Program-made: the position numbers and the translations under genes
Shown here: piece by piece, positions 51,532 to 60,069 of the stretch
How the letters are laid out: each line of letters opens with the position of its first letter
How positions within the stretch are numbered: the stretch's first letter is position 1
The notes under the pieces: generated by a model
Seen by the model: only the letters and a program-made list of their open reading frames with translations
What the model was told of the DNA's origin: nothing
The model's database searches: none
DNA from: Massilia arenae
GTDB lineage: Bacteria; Pseudomonadota; Gammaproteobacteria; Burkholderiales; Burkholderiaceae_D
Reading direction: 5' to 3'
Assembly: GCF_008014745.1 (NCBI RefSeq)
Contig: NZ_VPFD01000030.1
Span: 57,738 to 121,737, forward strand
Length of the DNA stretch: 64,000 nt

Positions 51532-52074
51532 ATGACCAACAAACAACAGCCTCCAGCCAAACAGCCAGCCGGGGCGTCCACCGGCCGCGTGGCAAATCCC
51601 TTCCTCGATGCCGAGTTCTACCACCGGATGCGCGACTACACCGAACGTGATGCCGCTTTCTCGAAAGAGTTGACCGCCATCAATGAAAGCGGCGCGGGCA
51701 AGCAGAGCACCGACATGCGCACGGCACCATCGCTGCAATTGCTGCGTGCAGTCGTCAAGAAAGGGGTGTCGCTGGACACCATGTTGGAGCGGATCGTGCA
51801 GGGCGTGGAAATGGGCTTGTGGGAGCCATGGCTGAGCAGCTTTGGCATCGAGATCCGCGGCGTCAACTACGCCAAGGGTGAGCAGCGCAACGCCCGCCTG
51901 GCGCTCGACATGAGCCTGGCGTGCAAGGTCAATTCCGTGTTCGCCAACGCAGGCATCACCAACTGGCGCAGCCTGGTGGCCGAGGACTGCGCCCAGATCA
52001 AGATCGACAAGCCGACCGTCAATTCCGGCGCCAAGCTGTACGCCATCTTCTATCTGGATGCGCCAGGAAAGTGA
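51532..52074 (+). CDS. Hypothetical soluble protein after the ter cluster
   Basis: The 180-residue protein has no signal or membrane span. It starts with a disordered NKQQPPAKQPAGASTG stretch, then a helical part (YHRMRDYTERDAAFSKELTA, LLRAVVKKGVSLDTMLERIV) and a mixed C-terminus. I recognise no family. It lies 118 bp after the membrane protein on the same strand and may still belong to the ter transcript. Gene start ATG is preceded by no strong ribosome site, so the start is moderately uncertain. Confidence 0.65.
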   Translation: MTNKQQPPAKQPAGASTGRVANPFLDAEFYHRMRDYTERDAAFSKELTAINESGAGKQSTDMRTAPSLQLLRAVVKKGVSLDTMLERIVQGVEMGLWEPWLSSFGIEIRGVNYAKGEQRNARLALDMSLACKVNSVFANAGITNWRSLVAEDCAQIKIDKPTVNSGAKLYAIFYLDAPGK

Positions 52075-52182
52075 CTAGCTAAATCAGCAGCTGAGCCCGG
52101 GCGACATCGATGCACCGGCACACGAATTTGCGATCTTCTGCTTTGGCAAGCGGGCGACCAGGCCGTACCGGGCTTACTCAGA

Positions 52183-52689
52183 TCACTGGCTGACGGGAAG
52201 CTTCCAGCCCGGCCTGATGAAATGGCAGGTGTACCCGTTCGGAATGCGTTGCAGATAGTCCTGGTGTTCTGGCTCGGCCTCCCAGAAAGGTCCGGCCGCG
52301 GCGATCTCGGTGACGGCCTTGCCGGGCCAAAGGCCGGACGCGTCGACGTCGGCGATGGTCTGCTCGGCCATGCGCTTCTGTGCGTCATTGAGATAGTAGA
52401 TGCCAGAGCGATAGCTCATCCCACGATCATTGCCCTGACGGTTCTCAGTGGTCGGATCATGGATCTGGAAGAAAAATTCGAGGATCTGGCGATAGCTGAT
52501 CTGACCCGGATCGAACACCAGTTCGAGCGCTTCTGCGTGCGTGCCATGGTTGCGGTAGGTGGCGTTGGGCACGTCTCCGCCAGTGTAGCCGACGCGCGTT
52601 GACAGCACGCCGGGCATACTGCGCAGCAATTCCTCCATGCCCCAGAAGCAGCCGCCGGCCAGGATGGCGGTTTCAGTTTGCGTCGTCAT
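52183..52689 (-). CDS. msrA: Peptide methionine sulfoxide reductase MsrA
   Basis: The 168-residue enzyme reduces methionine-S-sulfoxide in proteins. The signature ILAGGCFWGMEELLRSMPGV holds the catalytic Cys near residue 13, followed by GYTGGDVPNATYRNHGTHAE and FFQIHDPTTENRQGNDRGMSYRS-like blocks typical of MsrA. No MsrB is fused. The start at 52689 is preferred because the longer frame to 52731 would add a positively charged tail that is not in the family. It converges on the hypothetical gene before it. Confidence 0.93.
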   Translation of the reverse strand: MTTQTETAILAGGCFWGMEELLRSMPGVLSTRVGYTGGDVPNATYRNHGTHAEALELVFDPGQISYRQILEFFFQIHDPTTENRQGNDRGMSYRSGIYYLNDAQKRMAEQTIADVDASGLWPGKAVTEIAAAGPFWEAEPEHQDYLQRIPNGYTCHFIRPGWKLPVSQ

Positions 52690-52787
52690 TGATTTCCTTT
52701 GCTTGAACGAGTGATGTACCAAAAAGTACATCTTCCCACGTTGGTCTATTCTTCGCTGCCACTGTCACGTGACGGCTGATCGCGGCG

Positions 52788-53669
52788 TCACACCAGTAGC
52801 GTGGATTGCGGCAGTTGCAGGCTTGAGGATAGTTCAGGATGGCCTCCATGTCCCTCGTGCGAAAGTCCGACTGCGGCATTCGCGCGCTCACCGGCAAGTG
52901 CGCTCAGAATCAGCTGTGCGGTCTCCGCCGGCGCATCCCAGTGCGGGAAATGGCCGCACCGCTCGAACCAGTGCAGTCGAGCATCCGGGAACAAGGCCAG
53001 CGCGCGCTTGGCTTGCCGTGGAAAACAGACCCGGTCACGCCGTCCCCAGCCAATGACGAGCGGATGCGCGATGCTGTTGCGAGGAGCCCCTTGTTGCTCC
53101 TCACCATAGGCGAGTTGGGCCAGCAGTTCATCGAACGCCGGCGAGGCCACATAACTGCACAATTCATCGCTCACGATGTCCGGCGCCAGCTTGGTCGGCC
53201 GCGCAGAAAATTGTGCCAGCAACAAAGCGCGACCAAGTGGATTGGCGCAGACCGCCGGCAATACAGGACGCAGAAGCCGCAGCAGCCGGATTGACAGGTA
53301 GATCGAGCTGAAGAATGCGTGACGCTCCCAGCCCTGCCAGAAACCACCTGGATTGAGCGCCACCACGCCGCCGACGATCCCACCGCGTCGCGCCAGTTCC
53401 AGCACCAGCCGCGCCCCCATCGAGCTACCGACCGCATCGATGCCACTCAAGCCATGGGCATGGAGGAAGGCGGCGGTCTCATCGGCCAGGGTGCGGATCG
53501 ATGTTTCGCCGGCCAGCCGCGGCGTCTGGCCGAAGCCGGGCAGGTCCACCGCGATGACTTCGCGCCGCGTCGCGAGATCGGCCAGAATGGGATTCCAGCT
53601 CTGCCAATGACCGCCAAGGCCATGGATCAGTAGCAAAGGCTTGCCGGTGCCGCAACGAATGTGATGCAT
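52788..53669 (-). CDS. Alpha/beta-fold hydrolase
   Basis: The 293-residue protein has PLLLIHGLGGHWQSWNPILA (oxyanion hole), the nucleophile elbow in AVGSSMGARLVLELA (GxSxG, Ser near 102), and the acid in VIGWGRRDRV and His in CGHFPHWDAP. The C-terminal 20 residues form a low-complexity Ser/Leu stretch. It is probably an esterase or epoxide-hydrolase-like enzyme. A GGGAGG site fixes the ATG at 53669. It reads away from the AbgT gene, with a 315-bp region between them. Confidence 0.88.
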   Translation of the reverse strand: MHHIRCGTGKPLLLIHGLGGHWQSWNPILADLATRREVIAVDLPGFGQTPRLAGETSIRTLADETAAFLHAHGLSGIDAVGSSMGARLVLELARRGGIVGGVVALNPGGFWQGWERHAFFSSIYLSIRLLRLLRPVLPAVCANPLGRALLLAQFSARPTKLAPDIVSDELCSYVASPAFDELLAQLAYGEEQQGAPRNSIAHPLVIGWGRRDRVCFPRQAKRALALFPDARLHWFERCGHFPHWDAPAETAQLILSALAGERANAAVGLSHEGHGGHPELSSSLQLPQSTLLV

Positions 53670-53984
53670 GATCGATCCTCCCATCGCACGGGCGTGCGGT
53701 TGCTCTCAGCGTACCGCAGCGGGTACAACGACTGCGTCCGTTAGGAATGCTTGCCCAGATCAACAACGATCGCGTCTGGCGGCCGTTCCTGCCGCATCGG
53801 TAAATACGACTGTCCGTCCTCATGATATTTGCTCATCAAGAAGCTTTTCGACAGCCCGGCTTCTGCGTACCATGTGGCTTGATGTGTCTTGGAGATAACA
53901 GCTGGCTGGCAATGCCCAAACATCAGCGGGCTTGCAGCTGCGTGTATCGACGATTTCAAAGTCCCCTTTTAAGAAAAGGCTACG
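53670..53984. other. Intergenic region, divergent promoters
   Basis: This 315-bp gap separates the divergent alpha/beta hydrolase and AbgT genes. It holds no gene I can support; a 31-codon minus-strand frame at 53741-53836 lacks a ribosome site. Just before abgT, CCTTTT-AAG-AAAAGG (53965-53979) could fold over the Shine-Dalgarno sequence. Confidence 0.5.
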
Positions 53985-55559
53985 ATGACTGCACAAGCAA
54001 CTGGCACCAAACCGCGTGGATTGAACCGTGTCCTGAACTGGATCGAAGTGGCAGGCAACAAGCTGCCCGATCCAGCTATTCTGTTCGCACTGCTGCTGGC
54101 CGTGGTCTGGGCCACGTCCTGGGCCATGTCCGGCCTGGTCTTCAACGACATCGACCCGCGCACAGGTGCGCCGATCGAGATCAGGAATCTGCTGGCTCCG
54201 GCCGCCCTGACGGATTTCATGGCGAAGATGGTCAATACCTTCGTCACCTTCCCGCCGCTCGGCGTGGTGCTGGTGGCGATGCTGGGGCTGGGCGTGGCGG
54301 AATACACGGGCTTCATCAACGCCGGGCTGCGCAAGATCCTGGCGGTGACACCGAAGTTGCTGCTGACGCCTGTGCTGATCGGTGTCGGCATCCTGAGCCA
54401 CGTGGCCGTCGATGCCGGCTATGTGCTGGTCATTCCGCTGGGCGCCGTCATCTTTTACGCCGCCGGACGCCATCCGCTGGCCGGTATCGCGGCCGCCTTC
54501 GCCGGCGTATCGGGCGGCTTTTCCGCGACCTTCTTCGTGCCCTCCAGCCTCGATCCGCTGCTGGCCGGCCTGACCCAGGTCGCGGCGCGGCTGTCGTCCG
54601 ACCCGGCCGCCGCATCGATCGTGATCAATCCGCTCAATAATTACTATTTCACGACAGCCTCGACCTTCCTCGTGATCCTGGTCGGCTGGTTCCTGACCGA
54701 CAAGGTGATCGAGCCGCGGCTGAACAAGAGTTCGCCGGTCGATGGCGATCCTGCCGGCCTGCCCACGATGGATGCGCTGCAGCCGAACGAGATCAAGGGC
54801 CTGCGCTGGGCGGGCATCGCGATGGTCGCCAGCCTGGCCCTGCTGCTGCTTTCGCTGATGCCGGAAGGCTCGGCCTGGCGCGCGCCGGACACGCGCGAAC
54901 TGACGCATTCGTCGGCGCCGCTGATGCAGTCGATCGTCGCGCTGATCTTTATTTTCTTCCTGATTCCCGGCGTGGTCTACGGCTATGTCGCCGGTACCGC
55001 GAAGAACCACCGCGACATCGTCAAGGGCATGAGCCATGCGATGAGCGGCATGGGTTACTACGTGGTGATGGCGTTCTTCTGCGCGCAGTTCATCTTCGCC
55101 TTCGGGCAGTCCAACCTGGGCGCCGTCATCGCGCTCAAGGGCGCGTTGTGGCTCAGGGAGATGGCGTTCCCGCTGGGCCTCACGCTGGCGGGCATCATGA
55201 TTCTGTCGGCCACGGTCAATCTGTTCATCGGTTCCGCGTCCGCCAAATGGGCTCTGATCGCGGCGGTGATGGTGCCGATGATGATGGAGCTCGGCGTGTC
55301 GCCGGACATGACGCAGGCCGCCTACCGGGTGGGCGATTCGTCGACCAATATCATCACGCCCTTGCTGCCGTATTTCCCGCTGATTATCGTCTTCTGCAAG
55401 AAGTATGTGCAGTCGACCGGGATCGGCACGCTGATCGCGTTGATGCTGCCTTATTCGCTCAGCCTGATCGTGACGTGGACCGGATTCCTGCTCGCGTTCT
55501 GGGCGCTGGAGCTGCCGTTGGGGATTGGCTCGTCGTATGACTATCCGGCGGAGCGCTGA
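53985..55559 (+). CDS. AbgT-family transporter
   Basis: The 524-residue inner-membrane protein belongs to the AbgT family, known for uptake of p-aminobenzoyl-glutamate and for sulfonamide efflux. Features include an amphipathic start (NWIEVAGNKLPDPAILFALLLA), about eleven to thirteen spans, GGFSATFFVPSSLDPLLAGL, SASAKWALIAAVMVPMMMEL and YRVGDSSTNIITPLLPYFPL in the conserved C-terminal half. The latter two match the family's substrate-site hairpins. Its Shine-Dalgarno (AAGG at 53976-53979) lies in a small hairpin. The gene stands alone. Confidence 0.9.
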   Translation: MTAQATGTKPRGLNRVLNWIEVAGNKLPDPAILFALLLAVVWATSWAMSGLVFNDIDPRTGAPIEIRNLLAPAALTDFMAKMVNTFVTFPPLGVVLVAMLGLGVAEYTGFINAGLRKILAVTPKLLLTPVLIGVGILSHVAVDAGYVLVIPLGAVIFYAAGRHPLAGIAAAFAGVSGGFSATFFVPSSLDPLLAGLTQVAARLSSDPAAASIVINPLNNYYFTTASTFLVILVGWFLTDKVIEPRLNKSSPVDGDPAGLPTMDALQPNEIKGLRWAGIAMVASLALLLLSLMPEGSAWRAPDTRELTHSSAPLMQSIVALIFIFFLIPGVVYGYVAGTAKNHRDIVKGMSHAMSGMGYYVVMAFFCAQFIFAFGQSNLGAVIALKGALWLREMAFPLGLTLAGIMILSATVNLFIGSASAKWALIAAVMVPMMMELGVSPDMTQAAYRVGDSSTNIITPLLPYFPLIIVFCKKYVQSTGIGTLIALMLPYSLSLIVTWTGFLLAFWALELPLGIGSSYDYPAER

Positions 55560-55603
55560 CTAGGAACTGGCTTCAACGGTGCTCTGAACGCAGCCCAGAA
55601 ACG

Positions 55604-55632
55604 ACAATGCCCACTCGATGAGTGGGCATTGT
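55604..55632. terminator. 12-bp stem-loop after the AbgT gene
   Basis: ACAATGCCCACT-CGATG-AGTGGGCATTGT is a perfect stem in the converging gap between abgT and the DUF3140 gene. Together with its leader CCCAGAAACG it recurs, with one mismatch, at 59630-59651 next to a tRNA-Phe remnant, so it may descend from the native tRNA-Phe terminator. Confidence 0.7.
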
Positions 55633-55648
55633 CCTGAATCTTGCAGGC

Positions 55649-56011
55649 TCACTTTTTCTCAGGATCGTGGCCCCAGTTCATCAGTGAATAGCGCCAATCG
55701 CTCGTTGCCGGATCACTCTTGGTAGGCCCCTGTGCCAAATGTCGGTGGATGTATCCGACCACCTTGCGCATGTGCGCGATGTCTGCCGCATTCAAGTCCT
55801 GAGCGTGCCGGTGCAACAGTTCTACGATGCGGCGTCCGGACTGGTGCCCGGTCGATTCGGCATTGCCGTGCTTCTGGCCGATACGCCTGGAGTCGTCAGT
55901 GTCGAGCCACTTCTCCAGCTGGGCCGGAGTCATATTCACAGCCTGCTTGAACTCCGCGACCGTCTCGCGCTTGGCTGCGTCGTCATCACCGGCGCCTGCT
56001 TGTGCTGGCAT
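55649..56011 (-). CDS. DUF3140 domain protein
   Basis: The 120-residue cytoplasmic protein contains FKQAVNMTPAQLEKWLDTDD, SRRIGQKHGNAESTGHQSGR and IAHMRKVVGYIHRHLAQGP, ending WRYSLMNWGHDPEKK. This is the full DUF3140 pattern, a family linked by name only to DNA-binding-like small proteins. The start at 56011 has GGAGTAAGC just upstream; an extension to 56041 does not. The gene lies between the abgT terminator and the first tRNA-Phe remnant, so it may be the left edge of the mobile region. Confidence 0.8.
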   Translation of the reverse strand: MPAQAGAGDDDAAKRETVAEFKQAVNMTPAQLEKWLDTDDSRRIGQKHGNAESTGHQSGRRIVELLHRHAQDLNAADIAHMRKVVGYIHRHLAQGPTKSDPATSDWRYSLMNWGHDPEKK

Positions 56012-56150
56012 GCTTACTCCAATGAACATTAAGATTGGCATCGTCGTACAGCAACCTCAGCCGAACGCACCTGAGCTTAAAATATCATGAACCCTGTTTT
56101 TCCTGGCGCACTAGAAATCACTTGATGTAAAAGTAAAACGTCATGCAGAA

Positions 56151-56188
56151 AACAAAAACGCCGACCTGCGAAGGTCGGCGTTTTTGTT
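56151..56188. terminator. Perfect 17-bp terminator hairpin
   Basis: AACAAAAACGCCGACCT pairs with AGGTCGGCGTTTTTGTT across a 4-nt loop; the T5 run makes it a strong intrinsic terminator. It lies 16 bp downstream, in tRNA sense, of the CCA end of the first tRNA-Phe remnant. Confidence 0.85.
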
Positions 56189-56204
56189 TGTGCTGCTGAA
56201 TTCT

Positions 56205-56251
56205 TGGTGGTCCCGGGGGCGAAATCGAACCGCCGACACAATGATTTTCAA
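56205..56251 (-). pseudogene. tRNA-Phe 3' remnant (att-like), degenerate copy
   Basis: Read on the minus strand, TTGAAAATCATTGTGTCGGC continues to GGGACCACCA, the anticodon loop (GAA) through CCA of tRNA-Phe, with several changes (T-stem and acceptor no longer pair). The 5' half of the tRNA is absent. Such 3' pieces are classic att sites left by integrases that target tRNA genes. It flanks the helicase region on the left. Confidence 0.8.
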
Positions 56252-56306
56252 GAATAGTGGCGCTGTCCCTCGCAAAGGGCCGGCGTTTGGCGTGCAGACC
56301 ACCTTG

Positions 56307-56837
56307 TCAAACATCACGCAGCACGGAAAAGCGCCGGAATAACTCCATGGGCATGGGTGTGGCCAGTTCCCACACGATAGAAATGGGCCGGTCTCCTTCA
56401 TGGCTCACCATAGTGACAGGCCCGAGCGCGATAAAGGGACTGTCCGTATTTTCCCGCACGAACAACTGGAAGCGCCAGCCATTGGTGCCGCTGTCCAGAT
56501 AGCGGCGGCCAGTGGCATTGGCCGCACCGGCCTTGTTCTGAGATTGCCAATGGAAGCGTTCGGGAGTCAGCGCGTAGTCGCGGTACTGCACTCGCTCGCC
56601 AAATCCTTCGCGCTTGTCGAGCGTGACAAACAGCAGCTCGATGCGCGCTTGCCCGAGGGGCAGGCAGCCCTCACGAAATTGCGGGCGCGCGCTCGCAGTC
56701 AGATGGCCGGCTGCCGTCTGGATCTCGCGACGCTCGTAGTGGGCGTGGAGGGTAAGTGGCCAGTTGTCCGGTACACCTGGCAAAGTCCTTGCCTCGACGA
56801 CGGTTTCTTGCCGCAGCCAGTCTATGATTTCAAGCAT
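56307..56837 (-). CDS. DUF3427 domain, split from the helicase by a stop
   Basis: The 176-residue frame is a DUF3427 domain: ELLFVTLDKREGFGERVQYR, YALTPERFHWQSQNKAGAAN, TGRRYLDSG, FVRENTDSPFIALGPVTMV and SHEGDRPISIVWEL. DUF3427 is normally the C-terminal domain of PLD/SF2-helicase proteins. Here it follows the helicase in the same frame, only TAG and one GAA codon apart (56843-56838). No ribosome site is well placed before its ATG. It is probably the cut-off end of the helicase gene, possibly re-expressed by readthrough or coupling. Confidence 0.78.
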   Translation of the reverse strand: MLEIIDWLRQETVVEARTLPGVPDNWPLTLHAHYERREIQTAAGHLTASARPQFREGCLPLGQARIELLFVTLDKREGFGERVQYRDYALTPERFHWQSQNKAGAANATGRRYLDSGTNGWRFQLFVRENTDSPFIALGPVTMVSHEGDRPISIVWELATPMPMELFRRFSVLRDV

Positions 56838-56840
56838 TTC

Positions 56841-59471
56841 CTACCGGAGGGCGGGATGCTGCGTCATCAGGCCAACAAATTCAGCTGCTGTCATGGTCTC
56901 GTGGCTTTCGTGCAGTACTTGATACGCCAGCATCTGCACGCGGCAAGGATCGATGTCGCCGCCGGACAGCGCCTCCCGCCAGGCACTGAGTGCTAGCGGG
57001 TCATTGGCGTGGAGAATAGAACCCATTCTGCGCATGAGTTCATCTTCACGTGGCCCGCTGGCTGGCAAGGGCAAACGCAGATCGCGCCGGTAGCTGGTCC
57101 AACAGCGCCTGTTTGCATAGACATCGCTGATGTCGAACTGGTTGTCACGCAGGAAGCCGGACAGGGTCAGGGCCTGGGCGCCGCGCCGCGCCACCCAGGC
57201 TGCCAGTTCCTGCCTGAGCCGTACCACGTTCAGTTGCAGGGTCCTGCGCAGGCTGTCAAGCACGCGCTCTCTCGCGATCCGGTCGAATTGCATATGGCAG
57301 CCACTGGGCAGGTAGCCGAAGCCGCCCTCGAGGGAATCCTTCAATTGCGCCCTTGTATGCCCCGTGATGGCGCGTAGCAGGGTATCGAAACGAAATTCCG
57401 CACTGTACTGGCCGACGAAGTCCAGGACCAGGCAGCTTTCCTTTCCAGTGGACAAGCGCAGCCCCCGGCCGAGTTGCTGTTGGAACACCACCGGACTTTG
57501 CGTCGGACGCAGCAAGAGCAGGGTGTTGATCTCAGGGATGTCCACCCCCTCGTTGAACAAGTCGCATGTGCAGATCAGAGTGAGTTTTCCGGCGCGCAGG
57601 TCGCGGACGGCCTGATCCCGCTGTTCCCCGCTGTCGTCGCCAGTCAGGCTGACCGAAGGAAGGCCAGATCGATTGAACCAGTCGGCCATGAAGCGGGCAT
57701 GCGCTACGCTGACGCAAAATACCACGGCTTTCATCCGGTTGAGATCGGCCACATAGCGCTCCAGGGTCGTGGTCACCAGCCTGCCGCGTGCGTGATTGCT
57801 GGAGATGAGGGCGTCGAGTTGCGCAGTTTCCTCAGGCCGATTCCATGTGATATCCCGCAGGTCGGTGTCGTCCGCGGTGGCGAAGTATTCGAACGGCGCC
57901 AGCAGCTGCTGATCCAGCGCGTCCCACAGGCGCATCGATACGGCGGGGCTGCCATCGGGGCGGCTGTCGAAGTAAAGATTCAGGTTGTTTCCGTCGGCGC
58001 GCTCCGGGGTCGCGGTCAAGCCAAGGAGGATCTCGGGCCGTACCGCATTCAGGAATTGATCAAATGTTCTTGCCGGCAGGTGATGGGCCTCGTCGACCAC
58101 GACGTATTGCCAGTATGCGGGACCGAGGCGGGCCACCAACGAGCGCCGATGCAGCGTGGTGATCGTGGCAAACAGATGGTCATGCTGCGTGGGCTCGTGC
58201 TCGCCATCCATCAGATCACCAAAACTCGGATCACGCAGTACCTGTCGGAAGGTCGACAGTGCCTGCTTCAGGATCTGAGTGCGGTGCGCGACGAACAGCA
58301 GCCTAGGCCTACCTCCAGTACCGTTGACCTGGCGCTCGTAGTCGAATGCCGCCACCACGGTTTTTCCGGTTCCGGTCGCGGCCACGACGAGGTTACGCAA
58401 GCGGCCATGCTTTCGTTCAGAGGCAAGCCGTTCCAGCATCTCTGCCTGATAGGGTTTCGGTCGCAGATCGAACCAAGTATGCAAAGCAATCGGCTGGGAA
58501 GCCGCGCTGCTCTGTCTTGGCCGCTTACGTTGCTCGCCGAGTGCTGCCTCCAGTGCCGCACGCTGGGCGCTGTCGTCAGGATCATAGGCCTGGAACTCAC
58601 CATCGTTCCACAGGGTTTCAAAATTGGCGCAGGCCGTCGCATAGAGGTCTGGATCACCCGCCTGGGTGAATTTGACGGTCCATTCGATTCCATCCATCAT
58701 CGCCGATTCGGACAGATTGGCGCTACCGACGAATGCCGTACCGAAGCCGCTCAGGCGGTGGAACATCCATGCCTTGGCGTGCAGGCGGTTGCGCCGTCCG
58801 TCGAGGGAGATGCGTACTTGCGCTCCCGGCAGCCGCGCAAGTGCATCGACTGCGCGCACTTCGGTGGCGCCGATATATGTTGTGGTCAGGATGCGTAAGC
58901 GGGTCTTGGGAAAGCCCTGAGTATCGGCCCCGGTCGCCGTTTTCAGGATGTCGAGCAGCTTGCGTACACCGCTCCAGGTTATGAAGCTGACCACGATATC
59001 CACGTGGTCAGCACATGCAAGTTCTGCCTGAAGTTCGGTCAGCAGGGAGGGAGTATGGCGGGCTGCGGTAAACATGGCGGGCTTGCGCAAGCCGGTCTGC
59101 GGGGACGCTGGAGCGAATGCGGGTGGGTGGATGGCCCGCAGGAGTTGCAAGGGCTCGGCTGGCAGGGCGTAGCCGGGCGGCGCTACTTCGTCCAGCCGCA
59201 CTTGCCGCATGAGTGCTGCGATCAGCTCGATTTCTGCGCGCGCCGCGTCGACGGCACTCTCGGATTGGGCGGAGACGGCATCAAGCAGTTCGGGCAGGCG
59301 CGCCGTCAGCATGGTTAGCAAATGTTCGCGTCGCTGCACCTGGGTAGGCTGGGTAACGACGGCACGCTGGTCCTTGACCAGCCCGTCGATGCGCTCGGCT
59401 TCATCGCTGGTGACAAGGCGTTCGTACAATCCGTGAGGCAAGGCTGGGACGGTTGGCGGGCGTGGCGGCAT
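56841..59471 (-). CDS. PLD-nuclease/SF2 helicase (DUF3427-type, C-terminus split)
   Basis: The 876-residue protein has an N-terminal helical region, a PLD-like nuclease domain (His231 and Lys233 in RLHAKAWMFHRL, then FVGSANLSESAM), and an SF2 helicase with AATGTGKTVVAAF (364-376), VVVDEAHHLPARTFD, LGLTATPERADG, and helicase C motifs VDIPEINTLLLLRPT and QQLGRGLRLSTGK. Such restriction-like proteins cut and unwind DNA, often in defence islands. The start is set at 59471, before the conserved PPTVPALPHGLYERL. It ends at TAG, where the missing DUF3427 domain continues in frame. Confidence 0.87.
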   Translation of the reverse strand: MPPRPPTVPALPHGLYERLVTSDEAERIDGLVKDQRAVVTQPTQVQRREHLLTMLTARLPELLDAVSAQSESAVDAARAEIELIAALMRQVRLDEVAPPGYALPAEPLQLLRAIHPPAFAPASPQTGLRKPAMFTAARHTPSLLTELQAELACADHVDIVVSFITWSGVRKLLDILKTATGADTQGFPKTRLRILTTTYIGATEVRAVDALARLPGAQVRISLDGRRNRLHAKAWMFHRLSGFGTAFVGSANLSESAMMDGIEWTVKFTQAGDPDLYATACANFETLWNDGEFQAYDPDDSAQRAALEAALGEQRKRPRQSSAASQPIALHTWFDLRPKPYQAEMLERLASERKHGRLRNLVVAATGTGKTVVAAFDYERQVNGTGGRPRLLFVAHRTQILKQALSTFRQVLRDPSFGDLMDGEHEPTQHDHLFATITTLHRRSLVARLGPAYWQYVVVDEAHHLPARTFDQFLNAVRPEILLGLTATPERADGNNLNLYFDSRPDGSPAVSMRLWDALDQQLLAPFEYFATADDTDLRDITWNRPEETAQLDALISSNHARGRLVTTTLERYVADLNRMKAVVFCVSVAHARFMADWFNRSGLPSVSLTGDDSGEQRDQAVRDLRAGKLTLICTCDLFNEGVDIPEINTLLLLRPTQSPVVFQQQLGRGLRLSTGKESCLVLDFVGQYSAEFRFDTLLRAITGHTRAQLKDSLEGGFGYLPSGCHMQFDRIARERVLDSLRRTLQLNVVRLRQELAAWVARRGAQALTLSGFLRDNQFDISDVYANRRCWTSYRRDLRLPLPASGPREDELMRRMGSILHANDPLALSAWREALSGGDIDPCRVQMLAYQVLHESHETMTAAEFVGLMTQHPALR

Positions 59472-59640
59472 CGGACTTGTTTGCTTTTGGAAGATAACAA
59501 TTGTACCTAAGCACGAATGCCCAATCCGCAAGAAATTGGAGACGCTGAAGGCAAGCAAGCCAAGCTGAATGGCCCTACGTTGCGGCACCGTCCGGGCACC
59601 GGAATAGACCGGACACAAGGACTACGGGCCCCAGAAACGA

Positions 59641-59668
59641 CAACGCCCACTTGCATGAGTGGGCGTTG
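59641..59668. terminator. 11-bp stem-loop beside tRNA-Phe remnant
   Basis: CAACGCCCACT-TGCATG-AGTGGGCGTTG is the tRNA-proximal hairpin beside the second remnant. With its leader CCCAGAAACGA (59630-59640) it repeats the stem after abgT at 55594-55632, with one mismatch in the first 22 bp. Confidence 0.75.
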
Positions 59669-59683
59669 CGTGAACGATGTTCT

Positions 59684-59728
59684 TGGTGGCCCGGGGCGGA
59701 ATCGAACCACCGACACAAGGATTTTCAA
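59684..59728 (-). pseudogene. tRNA-Phe 3' remnant (att-like), well-preserved copy
   Basis: On the minus strand this reads TTGAAAATCCTTGTGTCGGT, then GGTTCGATTCCGCCCCGGGC and CACCA. It is the anticodon loop to CCA of tRNA-Phe, with a pairing T-arm and intact acceptor 3' strand. The homology ends just 5' of the anticodon loop, and the 5' half is missing, so it is not a functional tRNA. It is the expected residue of integration in the tRNA-Phe 3' end. Confidence 0.85.
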
Positions 59729-60069
59729 AACAAGGCTCGACGGCATGCACCAATACGATTCTCGCTGCATCCGCTAAGTACAGGGCCTGACGCGGCTCGC
59801 GAAATGCGTCAACGAAATCCTTAGCGTATCGGATTTCCCCGTTTCGTCCGGTAAGTCCGCGACGCAGCGGTTTGGAGCAGCACTTGTATAGGGGGATAGG
59901 AGTATTTTTTTCGGACCCAAGAACCGGGCATAGACAGGCGAGGGCGGAGACAGCTAAACAGTCGCGTCGCGGAAGTCGTTCAGGAAACCTGGCAGCGGAG
60001 CACTGAGCTTAGTGCCCAGAGTGAACGAAAGACAGGCAAGGGACAGTCGAGCTCGTTTTCCGGCCTACT
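59729..60069. other. Intergenic stretch, no gene seen
   Basis: This 341-bp stretch between the second tRNA-Phe remnant and the IS5-type element shows no open frame with a start and ribosome site, no repeat and no clear promoter. It is probably the left end of a second integrated island. Confidence 0.5.

Noticed and set aside
53741..53836. A possible 31-residue minus-strand protein before abgT
   Set aside because: No ribosome site and no recognised pattern; left as intergenic.
56205..59728. Calling the two tRNA-like pieces working tRNA genes
   Set aside because: Both lack the 5' half including the D-arm and the acceptor 5' strand; they can only be remnants or att sites.
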